Positions 36,190 to 43,899 are shown, numbered from the stretch's first letter. The stretch: DNA of 64,000 bases from Kitasatospora purpeofusca (GCF_000718025.1 NZ_JODS01000007.1:62001-126000); one strand, 5' to 3'. Notes: generated from the sequence alone by a model not told the origin. Translations and numbers: made by a program.

Positions 36190-36888
36190 TCAGCGCCGCC
36201 GGAACACCAGCCGCCCGCCGAGCACCACCGCGCGGCACCCACCGGCCGACGGCCCACGGTCCGAGGGACCACCCGCCGACGGCCCACCGTCCGCACCGGG
36301 CGCGAACAGCGCGAAGTCCGCCCGGCCGCCCACCACCAGCCGACCGTGCACGGCCTCGGCGAACGGCAGCCCCACCAGCGGATCCAGCGACCACACCCCC
36401 TCCGGCAGGGAGCCAGCCTCCGACAGGGAGCCCGCCCCCGGCGGAGCTACCGCCCCCGGCAACGCGACCAGCCCCGAACGGGTGACCGCCGTCCGCACCG
36501 AGGCACGCTCGAACGGCCCGGCCACCGCCGTCACCCCGAACCCGAGCATGCGCTGCAGCCCGCGCCGCGCGCTCGCCCCGCACCGTGCCTCGTCCGCCTC
36601 CCCCACCAGGCCGTCCGGCACCGGAGCGTCCCCGAGTTCCTCGCGCGGGTCGGGGTGGTACGCCCGTTCCAGCAGCCGGTGCCCCTCGGGGTGCCGCAGC
36701 CCGGGGGTGAGCAGCGCGTCAGCCCAGTCCCGGACCCGGGCCGTCGGCTGCGCCGCCGCCAGCTCCGCGTACGGGCCGACCGCCTCGACCAGCCCGTCGC
36801 GCACCAGCACCGCCCCGTCGAGGTGGGACGGGGCGGTGGGATCGGCCGGGTCGGGCAGCACGAGAGCGGCCCGGTGCAGGGTCAGCAC
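36190..36888 (-). CDS. Imidazolonepropionase-like domain protein next to mqnC
   Basis: 232 aa. The N-terminal 75 residues (LTLHRAALVLPDPADP, AVLVRDGLVEAVGP, DALLTPGLRHPEGHRLLE) and the C-terminal GGRADFALFAPGAD...VVLGGRLVFRRR have the beta-sandwich frame of amidohydrolases such as imidazolonepropionase. The TIM barrel between them is reduced to about 100 residues, and the metal-binding HxH, His and Asp are not visible, so enzymatic activity is doubtful. It follows mqnC by 65 bases, as in other Streptomyces, which suggests a role linked to the futalosine pathway. GTG start; weak ribosome-binding site. Confidence 0.78.
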   Translation of the reverse strand: MLTLHRAALVLPDPADPTAPSHLDGAVLVRDGLVEAVGPYAELAAAQPTARVRDWADALLTPGLRHPEGHRLLERAYHPDPREELGDAPVPDGLVGEADEARCGASARRGLQRMLGFGVTAVAGPFERASVRTAVTRSGLVALPGAVAPPGAGSLSEAGSLPEGVWSLDPLVGLPFAEAVHGRLVVGGRADFALFAPGADGGPSAGGPSDRGPSAGGCRAVVLGGRLVFRRR

Positions 36889-36910
36889 GGCGGTGCGGGA
36901 GCCTCAGCAG

Positions 36911-36960
36911 TCAGCGGTCGGGTCAGCGGTCAGCGGTCGGTGGCGGTCGACGATCAGCGG
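36911..36960 (-). repeat. Direct repeats containing the mqnC stop codon
   Basis: TCAGCGG recurs at 36911, 36923, 36930 and 36954, three times extended to TCAGCGGTC or similar. The copy at 36954 supplies the mqnC stop (TCA, TGA on the minus strand). Confidence 0.65.
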
Positions 36961-38177
36961 TTGTCGAGGATCTTCAGCTCGGGGTGCGCCGTGCCGCCCT
37001 CGATCGCGGTGGAGGCGATGTGCGAGGCGACCCGCGGGTCGACCGGGTCGTTGGCCGGGTCGTCCAGCACGCGCAGGTGCTGGTAGGTGGTCGAGCGCTG
37101 GGCGGGGACGCGGTCGGCGGCCCGGATCAGGTGGATCAGCTCGGTGAGGTTGGAGCGGTGCTTGGCCCCGGCCGCCGAGACCACGTTCTCCTCCAGCATG
37201 ACCGAGCCGAGGTCGTCCGCGCCGTAGTGCAGCGACAGCTGGCCGGCCTCCTTGCCGGTGGTCAGCCAGGAGCCCTGGATGTGGGCGATGTTGTCGAGGA
37301 ACAGGCGGGCGATGGCGATCATCCGCAGGTACTCGAAGACGGTCGCCTGGGTCGAACCCTGGAGCTTGTTGTTCTGCGGCTGGTAGGTGTACGGGATGAA
37401 GGCGCGGAAGCCGCCGGTGCGGTCCTGCACGTCGCGGATCATCCGCAGGTGCTCGATCCGCTCGGCGTTGGTCTCGCCGGTGCCCATCAGCATGGTGGAG
37501 GTGGACTCGACGCCCAGCTTGTGGGCGGCCTCCATGATCTCCAGCCAGCGCTCGCCCGACTCCTTGAGCGGCGCGATCGCCTTGCGCGGGCGCTCGGGCA
37601 GCAGTTCGGCCCCGGCGCCGGCGAAGGAGTCCAGGCCCGCCTTGTGGATCCGGGTGATGGCCTCCTCGATCGAGACGCCGGAGATCCGCGCCATGTGGTC
37701 GACCTCGGAGGCGCCCAGCGAGTGGATCACCAGCTGCGGGAAGTCCGCCTTGATCGCCGAGAAGGCGCGCTCGTAGTACTCGACGCCGTAGTCCGGGTGG
37801 TGGCCGCCCTGGAACATGATCTGGGTGCCGCCCAGCTCGACGGTCTCCGCGCAGCGGCGCAGGATCTCCTCGAGGTCGCGGGACCAGCCCTTGTCGCTCT
37901 TCGGCGGCACGTAGAAGGCGCAGAACTTGCACGCCGTCACGCAGACGTTGGTGTAGTTGATGTTGCGCTCGATGATGTACGTCGCGATGTGCTCGGTACC
38001 GGCGTAGCGGCGGCGGCGCACGGCGTCGGCCGCCGAGCCGAGCGCGTGCAGGGGGGCCGAGCGGTAGAGCTCCAGCGCCTCCTCCGGGCTGATCCGGCCA
38101 CCGCCGGCGGCCCGGTCGAGGACGGCCTGCAGGTCGGTGCTGGGCGCATCGAGGGTGGTCGCTGCGAGCTCGGACAC
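36954..38177 (-). CDS. mqnC: Cyclic dehypoxanthine futalosine synthase (radical SAM)
   Basis: 407 aa. Radical SAM enzyme of the futalosine menaquinone route that cyclises dehypoxanthine futalosine. The 4Fe-4S motif CVTACKFC uses Cys 79, 83 and 86. YTNVCVTACKFCAFYVPPKSD, QGGHHPDYGVEYYE, EAITRIHKAGLDSFAGAGAE and the methionine-rich GVESTSTMLMGTGET regions match MqnC. GTG at 38177 with GAAGG seven bases upstream; four 9-bp repeats lie in the leader. Together with mqnA it shows that this organism makes menaquinone by futalosine rather than the MenF-MenD pathway. Confidence 0.95.
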   Translation of the reverse strand: MSELAATTLDAPSTDLQAVLDRAAGGGRISPEEALELYRSAPLHALGSAADAVRRRRYAGTEHIATYIIERNINYTNVCVTACKFCAFYVPPKSDKGWSRDLEEILRRCAETVELGGTQIMFQGGHHPDYGVEYYERAFSAIKADFPQLVIHSLGASEVDHMARISGVSIEEAITRIHKAGLDSFAGAGAELLPERPRKAIAPLKESGERWLEIMEAAHKLGVESTSTMLMGTGETNAERIEHLRMIRDVQDRTGGFRAFIPYTYQPQNNKLQGSTQATVFEYLRMIAIARLFLDNIAHIQGSWLTTGKEAGQLSLHYGADDLGSVMLEENVVSAAGAKHRSNLTELIHLIRAADRVPAQRSTTYQHLRVLDDPANDPVDPRVASHIASTAIEGGTAHPELKILDNR

Positions 38178-38195
38178 CTTGCGGCCTTCTCTCTC

Positions 38196-38231
38196 TCGGG
38201 TACATCCGGTACTTCCGGTACTACCGGTGTT
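38196..38231 (-). repeat. 9-bp tandem repeat in the mqnC leader
   Basis: Four units, two of them exact (TCCGGTACT at 38205-38213 and 38214-38222), with degenerate neighbours (TCGGGTACA, ACCGGTGTT), 19-54 bases before the mqnC start. A longer relative (TCCGGGTACT) follows further upstream. Possibly repeated protein-binding sites or slippage. Confidence 0.6.
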
Positions 38232-38353
38232 TCGCGTGCTCCGGGCCGTTCGACGGTGCCGACCGCTCCGGGTACTACGACGTGCGACGACTCCGTGCCG
38301 CGGCACCGGGTCGCATCCGGATCAGCCTACGCCAGGGCCCTCGGAGCCCTGCG

Positions 38354-40171
38354 TCAGCCCGTCCGCCGCAGCGTCCCGGACGGGTTCCCGGCGTTGGGGT
38401 CGGCGGAGGCGAAGCGGACGGTGCCGTCCTTCTGCAGGGTGAGCGTCTCGGAGTAGGCACCGCCAGTGCACGCCCCGGGCAGCGAGGAGCGGACGAGGCG
38501 GGAGGTGAAGACCAGTTTCTCCGGCTCGGCCGAGGTGAGCGTCCAGGCGCCCTCGCAGGTGATCGAGAGCAGGCCGGTCAGCTCGTTGCGGCTGGTGGTG
38601 GCCTCCTGCCCGATCGCGGCCCGGCCGATGACCAGGGTGGTGGCGCCGGCAGGAACCCCCTTCTGGGTGACCATGTCCCCGCGCCAGGTACCGAGGAAGG
38701 CCTCGGGCACGACGTTCGGCCCCGACGGCGCGGTCGTCGCCGACGAACCTGTCGAACCGGTCGGCGAGGACGACGAGGGCGAACCGGTCGGCGAGAGTGA
38801 CGAGGACGGTGGGACGGACCGGACCGGCGAGGGCGGCGCCTGGGTGACCCCACCTGTCGCCCCACCGGTGGCCGAGGTCGCACCCGACGCCGTCGCCGTC
38901 GGCCCCGGGCCCGGCTCCTCCGGTCCCCACGCCAGGTACGCGCCGTACCCGCCTCCCGCGAGCACCAGCAGCACCGCGGCGGCCGCCAGCGCTGCCGCAC
39001 CCCGTCGCCGTCGGGGTGTCGCGTCCGCTACCCCCGGCCGAGGCGCCACCGACGGCACCGGCGGCACCTCCCGCGACCCCGTCCCCGTCCCCGAAGCCCC
39101 CTCGACCCCGGCCGACACACCGACCCCGACCCCGACCCCGACCCCGGCACCGGCACCGGCACCGCCCTCGGCCCCCGCCGACGCCCCGCCGCCCCCCGTC
39201 ACAGAGGTCGGCGTCCGCTCCACCGCCACCCCTCCGGCGGACGCGTCCCCCTCCGGGTCCAGCCCCTCCAGGTCCAGCAGCTGCACCGCACTGCGCCCGA
39301 CCGCGGCCGCCAGCGCCGGCGGGAGCCAGCCGCCGCCCTGCCCCAGCCGGCCGACCGCCGAGCCGTCGGGGTCCAACAGCTCCCGCAGCCGCCGCGGCGT
39401 CGGCCGGAGGGCCGGGTCCTTGGCCAGGCAGTCCAGCACGATCGAGCGCAGCGGCCCGGGGGCCAGCCCGCTCAGGTCCGGCTCCTCGTGCACCACCCGG
39501 TAGAGCAGGACGGCCGCGCTCACCCCCTCGCCGAACGGGTGCACCCCGGTGGCCGCGTAGGCGAGCACCGCGCCGAGCGAGAAGACGTCGCCGGGCGGCC
39601 CGACCGGGCGGCCGTTCGCCTGTTCCGGCGACATGAAGCCGGGCGATCCGACCACGAACCCGGACTGGGTGAGCCCGGTGGCCGCGTCGAGGGCGCGGGC
39701 GATACCGAAGTCGATCAGCCGCGGGCCGTCCAGGGTGAGCAGCACATTGGACGGCTTGACGTCCCGGTGCACCAGGCCGAGCCCGTGCACGTGCTCCAGT
39801 GCCTGGGCCAGGACGGCGCCCAGGGTGCGGACGGCGGGGTCGGTCAGCGGCCCGTACTCCCGGACGGCGCCGCCCAGCGCGGGGCCGGCGACGTAGCCGG
39901 TGGCCACCCAGGGGTGGGCCCCCTCGGTGTCGGCGTCCAGGACGGGGGCGGTCCAGGTCCCGCCGACCCGGCGGGCGGCGGCCACCTCCTGCCGGAACCG
40001 GGCCCGGAACTCGGCGTCCTCGGCGAGTTCGCCGCGGACCACCTTGACCGCCACCGTGCGGCCGCCCGCCGTCCGGCCGAGGTAGACCCGGCCCATGCCG
40101 CCCGCGCCGAGCCGTCGCAGCAGCCGGTACGCGCCCACCTGTCGCGGGTCGTCCGATCCCAGTGCCTGCAT
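38354..40171 (-). CDS. Membrane-anchored Ser/Thr protein kinase with lipocalin-like external domain
   Basis: 605 aa. The kinase domain spans about residues 14-275: Gly-rich loop LGAGGMGRVY, Lys 43, HRDVKPSN (Asp 137), DFG at 154-156 and SPGFMSPEQ. A low-complexity linker with GAGAGVGVGVGV dipeptides follows. One transmembrane helix (GAAALAAAAVLLVLAGGGY) comes next, then a Ser/Pro/Thr-rich stalk. The external C-terminal domain of about 110 residues begins GTWRGDMVTQ and has three Cys, resembling small beta-barrel sensor domains of actinomycete kinases. The ATG at 40171 is preceded by a weak G-rich site; a GTG at 40180 is possible. Placed between mqnA and mqnC; substrate unknown. Confidence 0.9.
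   Translation of the reverse strand: MQALGSDDPRQVGAYRLLRRLGAGGMGRVYLGRTAGGRTVAVKVVRGELAEDAEFRARFRQEVAAARRVGGTWTAPVLDADTEGAHPWVATGYVAGPALGGAVREYGPLTDPAVRTLGAVLAQALEHVHGLGLVHRDVKPSNVLLTLDGPRLIDFGIARALDAATGLTQSGFVVGSPGFMSPEQANGRPVGPPGDVFSLGAVLAYAATGVHPFGEGVSAAVLLYRVVHEEPDLSGLAPGPLRSIVLDCLAKDPALRPTPRRLRELLDPDGSAVGRLGQGGGWLPPALAAAVGRSAVQLLDLEGLDPEGDASAGGVAVERTPTSVTGGGGASAGAEGGAGAGAGVGVGVGVGVSAGVEGASGTGTGSREVPPVPSVAPRPGVADATPRRRRGAAALAAAAVLLVLAGGGYGAYLAWGPEEPGPGPTATASGATSATGGATGGVTQAPPSPVRSVPPSSSLSPTGSPSSSSPTGSTGSSATTAPSGPNVVPEAFLGTWRGDMVTQKGVPAGATTLVIGRAAIGQEATTSRNELTGLLSITCEGAWTLTSAEPEKLVFTSRLVRSSLPGACTGGAYSETLTLQKDGTVRFASADPNAGNPSGTLRRTG
39120..39163 (-). repeat. Hexanucleotide repeats in the kinase linker
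   Basis: Runs of ACCCCG followed by GCACCG units encode the Val-Gly and Ala-Gly dipeptide stretch of the kinase linker. Because the unit is six bases, copy-number changes would alter linker length without a frameshift. Confidence 0.7.
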
Positions 40172-40313
40172 CCCCCGCACGCTCCCGTCACCCGCCCGGC
40201 CCGCCGCCGGGGCCCGCTCGGGTGCAGACGCTATCGGGCGGCGGGCGGACGCCGTGCCGCAACCCGCTTCCTCCCTTGGCGGCACGCCGTCCCGGGAGGA
40301 GGCGGGGAGGTGC

Positions 40314-41252
40314 TCAGACCACCAGCGGCGCGGGCTCCAGCAGCGCCGGCTCCAGCGGCTCCACCGGCGCGGGCTCCAGCAGCCGGACGGCCACATCGGG
40401 TGCGAACCCGCTGTCGTGCGCGACCCGCCGGGCGAACTCGGCCACCCCGGCCAACTGCCGCTCGCCGAGCGAGAAGTCCAGGGCCTCGCTGAAGTACCGC
40501 TCCAGCACCTCCGCGTCGAAGGTCTCCCAGCGGGCGGCGTGCGTCGCCACCTCGCGGGCCTCGACCAGCGAGAGGTCCCGGGACTCCAGGAAGGCGCGGT
40601 GGACGGCCGCGGTCAGTTCGGGCCGGCGCTCGGCGAAGTCGCGGCGGGCGGCCCAGACGGCGAAGACGAACGGCAGCCCGGTCCACTCCTTCCACATATC
40701 GCCCAGGTCGTGCACGGTCAGGCCGCGTTCGGCCGCCTGCCCCAGGTAGGCGCGCAGCGCCGGGTCGCCGATCAGCACGGCCGCGTCGGCCTCGGCGAGC
40801 ATCGCCTCCAGGTCGGGCGGGCAGCTGTAGTACTCCGGCCGCACCCCCTCCCGCTCCTCCAGCAGCAGGCGGGCGAGCCGGACGGAGGTCCGGCTGGTGG
40901 AGCCGAGGGCGACCTTCCGGCCGTCCAGCTCGGCGAGCGGCACCTTGCTGACGATCACGCAGGACATCACCGGGCCGTCGCTGCCGACGGCGATGTCGGG
41001 GAGCACGAGCAGCTCGTCCGCGTGGCGCAGGTACTCCACACAGGTGATCGGACCGATGTCCAGCGAACCCGCGACCAGCTGGTCGCTGAGCTTCTCCGGC
41101 GTGTCCTTGGTGAGGTCCAGGTCGAGCAGATTGCCGGTCCTGGCCAGCCCCCAGTAGAGGGGCACGCAGTTCAGGAACTGAATATGCCCCACTCGGGGCC
41201 GGACCGGGGTGTTCTCCCGGGTCTCCCGCGTTTCCTCGTCCGGTACTGCCAC
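40314..41252 (-). CDS. mqnA: Chorismate dehydratase (menaquinone biosynthesis protein MqnA)
   Basis: 312 aa. It dehydrates chorismate to 3-enolpyruvylbenzoate, the first committed step of the futalosine pathway. The periplasmic-binding-protein-like fold starts RVGHIQFLNCVPLYWGL, the MqnA signature; GPITCVEYLRHADELLVLPDIAVGSDGPVMS and ALGSTSRTSVRLARLLL are further family motifs. The C-terminal 30 residues (EPAPVEPLEPALLEPAP) are a repeated acidic-Pro tail beyond the usual end. GTG at 41252 with AAGGGAG eight bases upstream. It is divergent from the cold-shock gene. Confidence 0.94.
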   Translation of the reverse strand: MAVPDEETRETRENTPVRPRVGHIQFLNCVPLYWGLARTGNLLDLDLTKDTPEKLSDQLVAGSLDIGPITCVEYLRHADELLVLPDIAVGSDGPVMSCVIVSKVPLAELDGRKVALGSTSRTSVRLARLLLEEREGVRPEYYSCPPDLEAMLAEADAAVLIGDPALRAYLGQAAERGLTVHDLGDMWKEWTGLPFVFAVWAARRDFAERRPELTAAVHRAFLESRDLSLVEAREVATHAARWETFDAEVLERYFSEALDFSLGERQLAGVAEFARRVAHDSGFAPDVAVRLLEPAPVEPLEPALLEPAPLVV

Positions 41253-41462
41253 CGCGCCGCTCCCTTACTGTTCGTGCGCCTCCCCGCAGGGTATGCCTGC
41301 TGGTCGGGAAGCCCCGCACCACCCTTCCGTGACGCACCGTGCCGATCATCGCAACCGCCTTACGACACGCGGTGTCCAGCACGCAAGTCACCCCTGGTCG
41401 TCACAGCAGCCGCATGCTAGCGTTGCCCTCAGTTGCAGTTTGATTCCCCTTGCAGTACTTGA

Positions 41463-41503
41463 AGCCTGCGGAGCATGTAACCGCAGGCTTTTTGTAGTTT
41501 TTC
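41463..41503 (+). terminator. Intrinsic terminator inside the cold-shock leader
   Basis: Nine perfect base pairs (41463-41471 with 41481-41489) around a 9-base loop, followed by TTTTTG and a second run of Ts to 41502. It is one of very few T-run terminators in the window. No plus-strand gene lies upstream, so it must act on the cold-shock leader itself (attenuation) or end a small RNA. Confidence 0.75.
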
Positions 41504-41517
41504 AGCAATATCGAAAA

Positions 41518-41577
41518 CTCCGGACCCGTCCGGAGGCAGGGCGATCAGCGCAGCGGACCGGGAGCCACACGGTGTGG
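41518..41577 (+). promoter_or_regulatory. Two further hairpins in the cold-shock leader
   Basis: CTCCGGAC pairs with GTCCGGAG (41518-41535, 2-base loop) and CCACAC with GTGTGG (41565-41577). The second lies 31 bases before the start codon. Together with the terminator they make a leader of the size and complexity of E. coli cspA, where structure controls translation at low temperature. Confidence 0.5.
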
Positions 41578-41608
41578 TCCCCGACACGTCCCTCGCAAGG
41601 AGAACGGC

Positions 41609-41812
41609 ATGGCTCAGGGAACCGTCAAGTGGTTCAACGCTGAGAAGGGCTTCGGCTTCATCGCCCAGGATGGCGGCGGGCCCGACGTCTTCGTCCACTA
41701 CTCCGCCATCAACGCGAGCGGTTTCCGCTCGCTGGAGGAGAACCAGGCGGTCAGCTTCGACGTCACCCAGGGTCCGAAGGGCCCGCAGGCGGAGAACGTC
41801 ACCCTTGTCTGA
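41609..41812 (+). CDS. cspA: Cold-shock protein (CspA family)
   Basis: 67 aa, the full length of the family. A single OB-fold binding single-stranded RNA and DNA: the RNP1 motif KGFGFI and RNP2 motif VFVHYSAI are intact, with W8 in TVKWFNAEKG. It acts as an RNA chaperone or transcription anti-terminator. The ATG has AAGGAG seven bases upstream. Its gene has a long structured leader with an internal terminator and ends in a strong terminator. Confidence 0.96.
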   Translation: MAQGTVKWFNAEKGFGFIAQDGGGPDVFVHYSAINASGFRSLEENQAVSFDVTQGPKGPQAENVTLV

Positions 41813-41906
41813 ACCATCCTCGATGAGGATCTGATCGCTCGGGACCCGTCGGGTCCGTCGACGGCCGCAGGGCCGTCTCGGTGAGCACAAGAGCAGCAGT
41901 ACCCAA

Positions 41907-41932
41907 GGGGGCCCGCCTTTCGGCGGGCCCCC
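41907..41932 (+). terminator. Intrinsic terminator downstream of cspA
   Basis: Eleven perfect GC-rich base pairs (41907-41917 with 41922-41932), 4-base loop TTTC, followed by TGCCTTTT. About 95 bases after the cspA stop. Confidence 0.85.
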
Positions 41933-41998
41933 TGCCTTTTCCGGGCCCGGCCCGGGACACCTCCCCGCACCCCGGAGCACCGCAGGTGCCCGGGTGCG

Positions 41999-42056
41999 CG
42001 TACGAGGACGGCCCCCTCTCCCGTTGTTCACCGGGAGAGGGGGCCGTCCTCGTACG
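41999..42056. terminator. 25-bp perfect hairpin at the end of the symporter gene
   Basis: 41999-42023 and 42032-42056 are perfect complements around an 8-base loop, ten bases past the symporter stop on the minus strand. It is the longest perfect stem in the window. It sits between convergent cspA and symporter transcripts, so it can stop both. Confidence 0.85.
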
Positions 42057-42065
42057 GGGCGGGCG

Positions 42066-43415
42066 TCAGGCCGTCGCGGGGGCCTTGGCACCGGCCTGGG
42101 CCGGAACGGTGACCGTGGCCGGGGCCTCGTCGTAGAGGTCGGCGGCCGGGTTGTTGTACGCGACCAGGTCGAGCGTCTTCTCCCGGGCCGCGACCACGAC
42201 CGGCACCAGGGCCTGGCCGGCGACGTTGGTCGCGGTGCGGACCATGTCGAGGATCGGGTCGATGGCCAGCAGCAGACCGACGCCCTCCAGCGGCAGACCC
42301 AGGGTGGAGAGGGTCAGCGTCAGCATCACGATCGCACCGGTCAGACCGGCGGTGGCGGCCGAGCCGATCACCGAGACGAAGGCGATCAGCAGGTAGTCCT
42401 TGATGCCGAGGTCGATGCCGTACACCTGGGCGACGAAGATCGCGGCCAGCGAGGGGTAGATCGCGGCGCAGCCGTCCATCTTGGTGGTGGCGCCGAACGG
42501 GACGGCGAAGGAGGCGTACTCGCCCGGGACGCCGAGCCGCTCGGTGACCTTGCGGGTGACCGGCAGGGTGCCGACCGAGGAGCGGGAGACGAAGGCCAGC
42601 TGGATGGCGGGCCAGGCGCCCTTGAAGAAGTTGACCGGGTTGAGGCCGGCGGCGAACTTCAGCAGCAGCGAGTAGACGCCGAACAGCACCAGCGCGCAAC
42701 CGACGTAGACGTCGACGGTCAGGGTCGCGAACGGCTCCAGCAGGTCCCAGCCGTACTTGGCGACGGACTTGCCGATCAGGCCGAGGGTGCCGAGCGGCGA
42801 GAGCCGGATGACCCACCAGAGGGCGGTCTGGATCAGCTCGAGCACCGACTCGCTGAGCTTGAGCACCGGCTCGGCCTTGGCGCCGAGCTTGATGATCGCC
42901 GCACCGGCCACGATCGCCAGGAAGACGATCTGCAGGACCTCGACCTCGGTGAAGGCGGTGACGATGTTGGTCGGGAAGATCCCGGTGAGGAAGTCGATCC
43001 AGCTACCGGTGGACTTCGGCGCCTTGAGGCCCTCGGTCTTGAGGTTGGTGCCCTCGCCCGGGTTGGTGAGCAGGCCGAGGCCGAGGCCGATGGCCACCGC
43101 GATCAGCGAGGTGATCGCGAACCAGAGCAGGGTGCGGACGGCCAGCCGGGCGGCGTTGGTGACGTTCCGCAGGTTGGCGACGCTGACCAGGATCGCGGTG
43201 AAGACCAGCGGCGGGACGGCGAGCTTCAGCAGCTGGACGAAGATCCGGCCGATGGTCTCCAGGGTGGTGGCCAGCCAGGAGATGTCGGCCGCGCGGGCCA
43301 GGTAACCGAGGGCGACACCGAGCACGAGGCCGGCGACGATCTGGGCCCAGAAGGGCGTCTTGCGGATTCTGGCGAGCACGGACGGCGACGAGGTCGCCTC
43401 GGGCGCTGTGGACAT
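42066..43415 (-). CDS. Dicarboxylate/amino acid:cation symporter (DAACS family)
   Basis: 449 aa integral membrane protein of the GltP/DctA family. Motifs include KLAVPPLVFTAILVSVANL, the first re-entrant Ser-rich hairpin (AFVSRSSVGTLPVT), PFGATTKMDGCAAIYPSL and the TM8 binding-site region DPILDMVRTATNVAGQAL. It imports C4-dicarboxylates or acidic amino acids with H+ or Na+. The C-terminal 30 residues are soluble. ATG at 43415. Upstream lies an AT-rich patch with TTTGA-N5-TCAAA at 43673-43687; downstream a 25-bp hairpin. Confidence 0.93.
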   Translation of the reverse strand: MSTAPEATSSPSVLARIRKTPFWAQIVAGLVLGVALGYLARAADISWLATTLETIGRIFVQLLKLAVPPLVFTAILVSVANLRNVTNAARLAVRTLLWFAITSLIAVAIGLGLGLLTNPGEGTNLKTEGLKAPKSTGSWIDFLTGIFPTNIVTAFTEVEVLQIVFLAIVAGAAIIKLGAKAEPVLKLSESVLELIQTALWWVIRLSPLGTLGLIGKSVAKYGWDLLEPFATLTVDVYVGCALVLFGVYSLLLKFAAGLNPVNFFKGAWPAIQLAFVSRSSVGTLPVTRKVTERLGVPGEYASFAVPFGATTKMDGCAAIYPSLAAIFVAQVYGIDLGIKDYLLIAFVSVIGSAATAGLTGAIVMLTLTLSTLGLPLEGVGLLLAIDPILDMVRTATNVAGQALVPVVVAAREKTLDLVAYNNPAADLYDEAPATVTVPAQAGAKAPATA

Positions 43416-43899
43416 GACGGTGCGGCTCCGGGGGAGGCGTGACTGACGGTGTGGCGGGGGGGCGGGAAAGGCGGCACGGCGCGGGAGCCGGAGCGGGAAG
43501 GGAACCGGCCCCGATCAGGGGCGTGCCGCCTGAATACAGCTCATGGCGCGACAACGGCGCGGGCTGTCCACAGCACCGGACAGACGCCCGCGGGCGGCAC
43601 CGGGCTGCGAGCCCAGGCCGTGCGCCGAACGTGCGTCTGAGGTGGTCATGGGCGACACGTTAGCAGTAAAGGTTTGAGATGTTCAAAGTAGTTGTTTGAG
43701 TTCCGGACGCGAAGGATCCCGGCGCGACACCCGGGGGCCTGCACGGACTCCGAGGGGCGCTCCGCGCGGACCCCGGGGGGTCGCTCCGGGCGGGCCCTGA
43801 GGAACGCCCCGCGCGGGCCTGATTGACCGCTCAGCAGTTATACGTATAACTTGGAGAGCATCCCCCGCCCGCCCCTGCCCAGACCGGAGAATCCCGCCC
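43416..43899. other. 484-base divergent region between the symporter and MFS genes
   Basis: It contains a short AT-rich segment (43655-43705) with TTTGA-N5-TCAAA and another TTTGAG copy at 43695-43700, the likely symporter promoter and operator. A perfect palindrome at 43836-43851 overlaps the MFS promoter. The rest is GC-rich with no supported gene. Confidence 0.55.
43836..43851 (+). promoter_or_regulatory. 16-bp palindromic operator on the MFS promoter
   Basis: AGTTATACGTATAACT is a perfect palindrome, strikingly AT-rich. It includes TATAAC (43845-43850), a fair -10 element, 50 bases before the MFS ATG. A dimeric repressor (TetR, MarR or GntR type) bound here would shut the promoter. No such regulator is adjacent. 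Confidence 0.65.

Larger units (their letters stand above)
41253..41608. other. 356-base divergent region: mqnA promoter and structured cold-shock leader
   Basis: The left part should hold the mqnA promoter. A candidate cspA promoter is the extended -10 TGCTAGCGT at 41415-41423, giving a leader of about 175 bases. That leader holds three hairpins: a terminator (41463-41489 plus T-runs), 41518-41535 and 41565-41577. No ORF of note. Confidence 0.6.
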
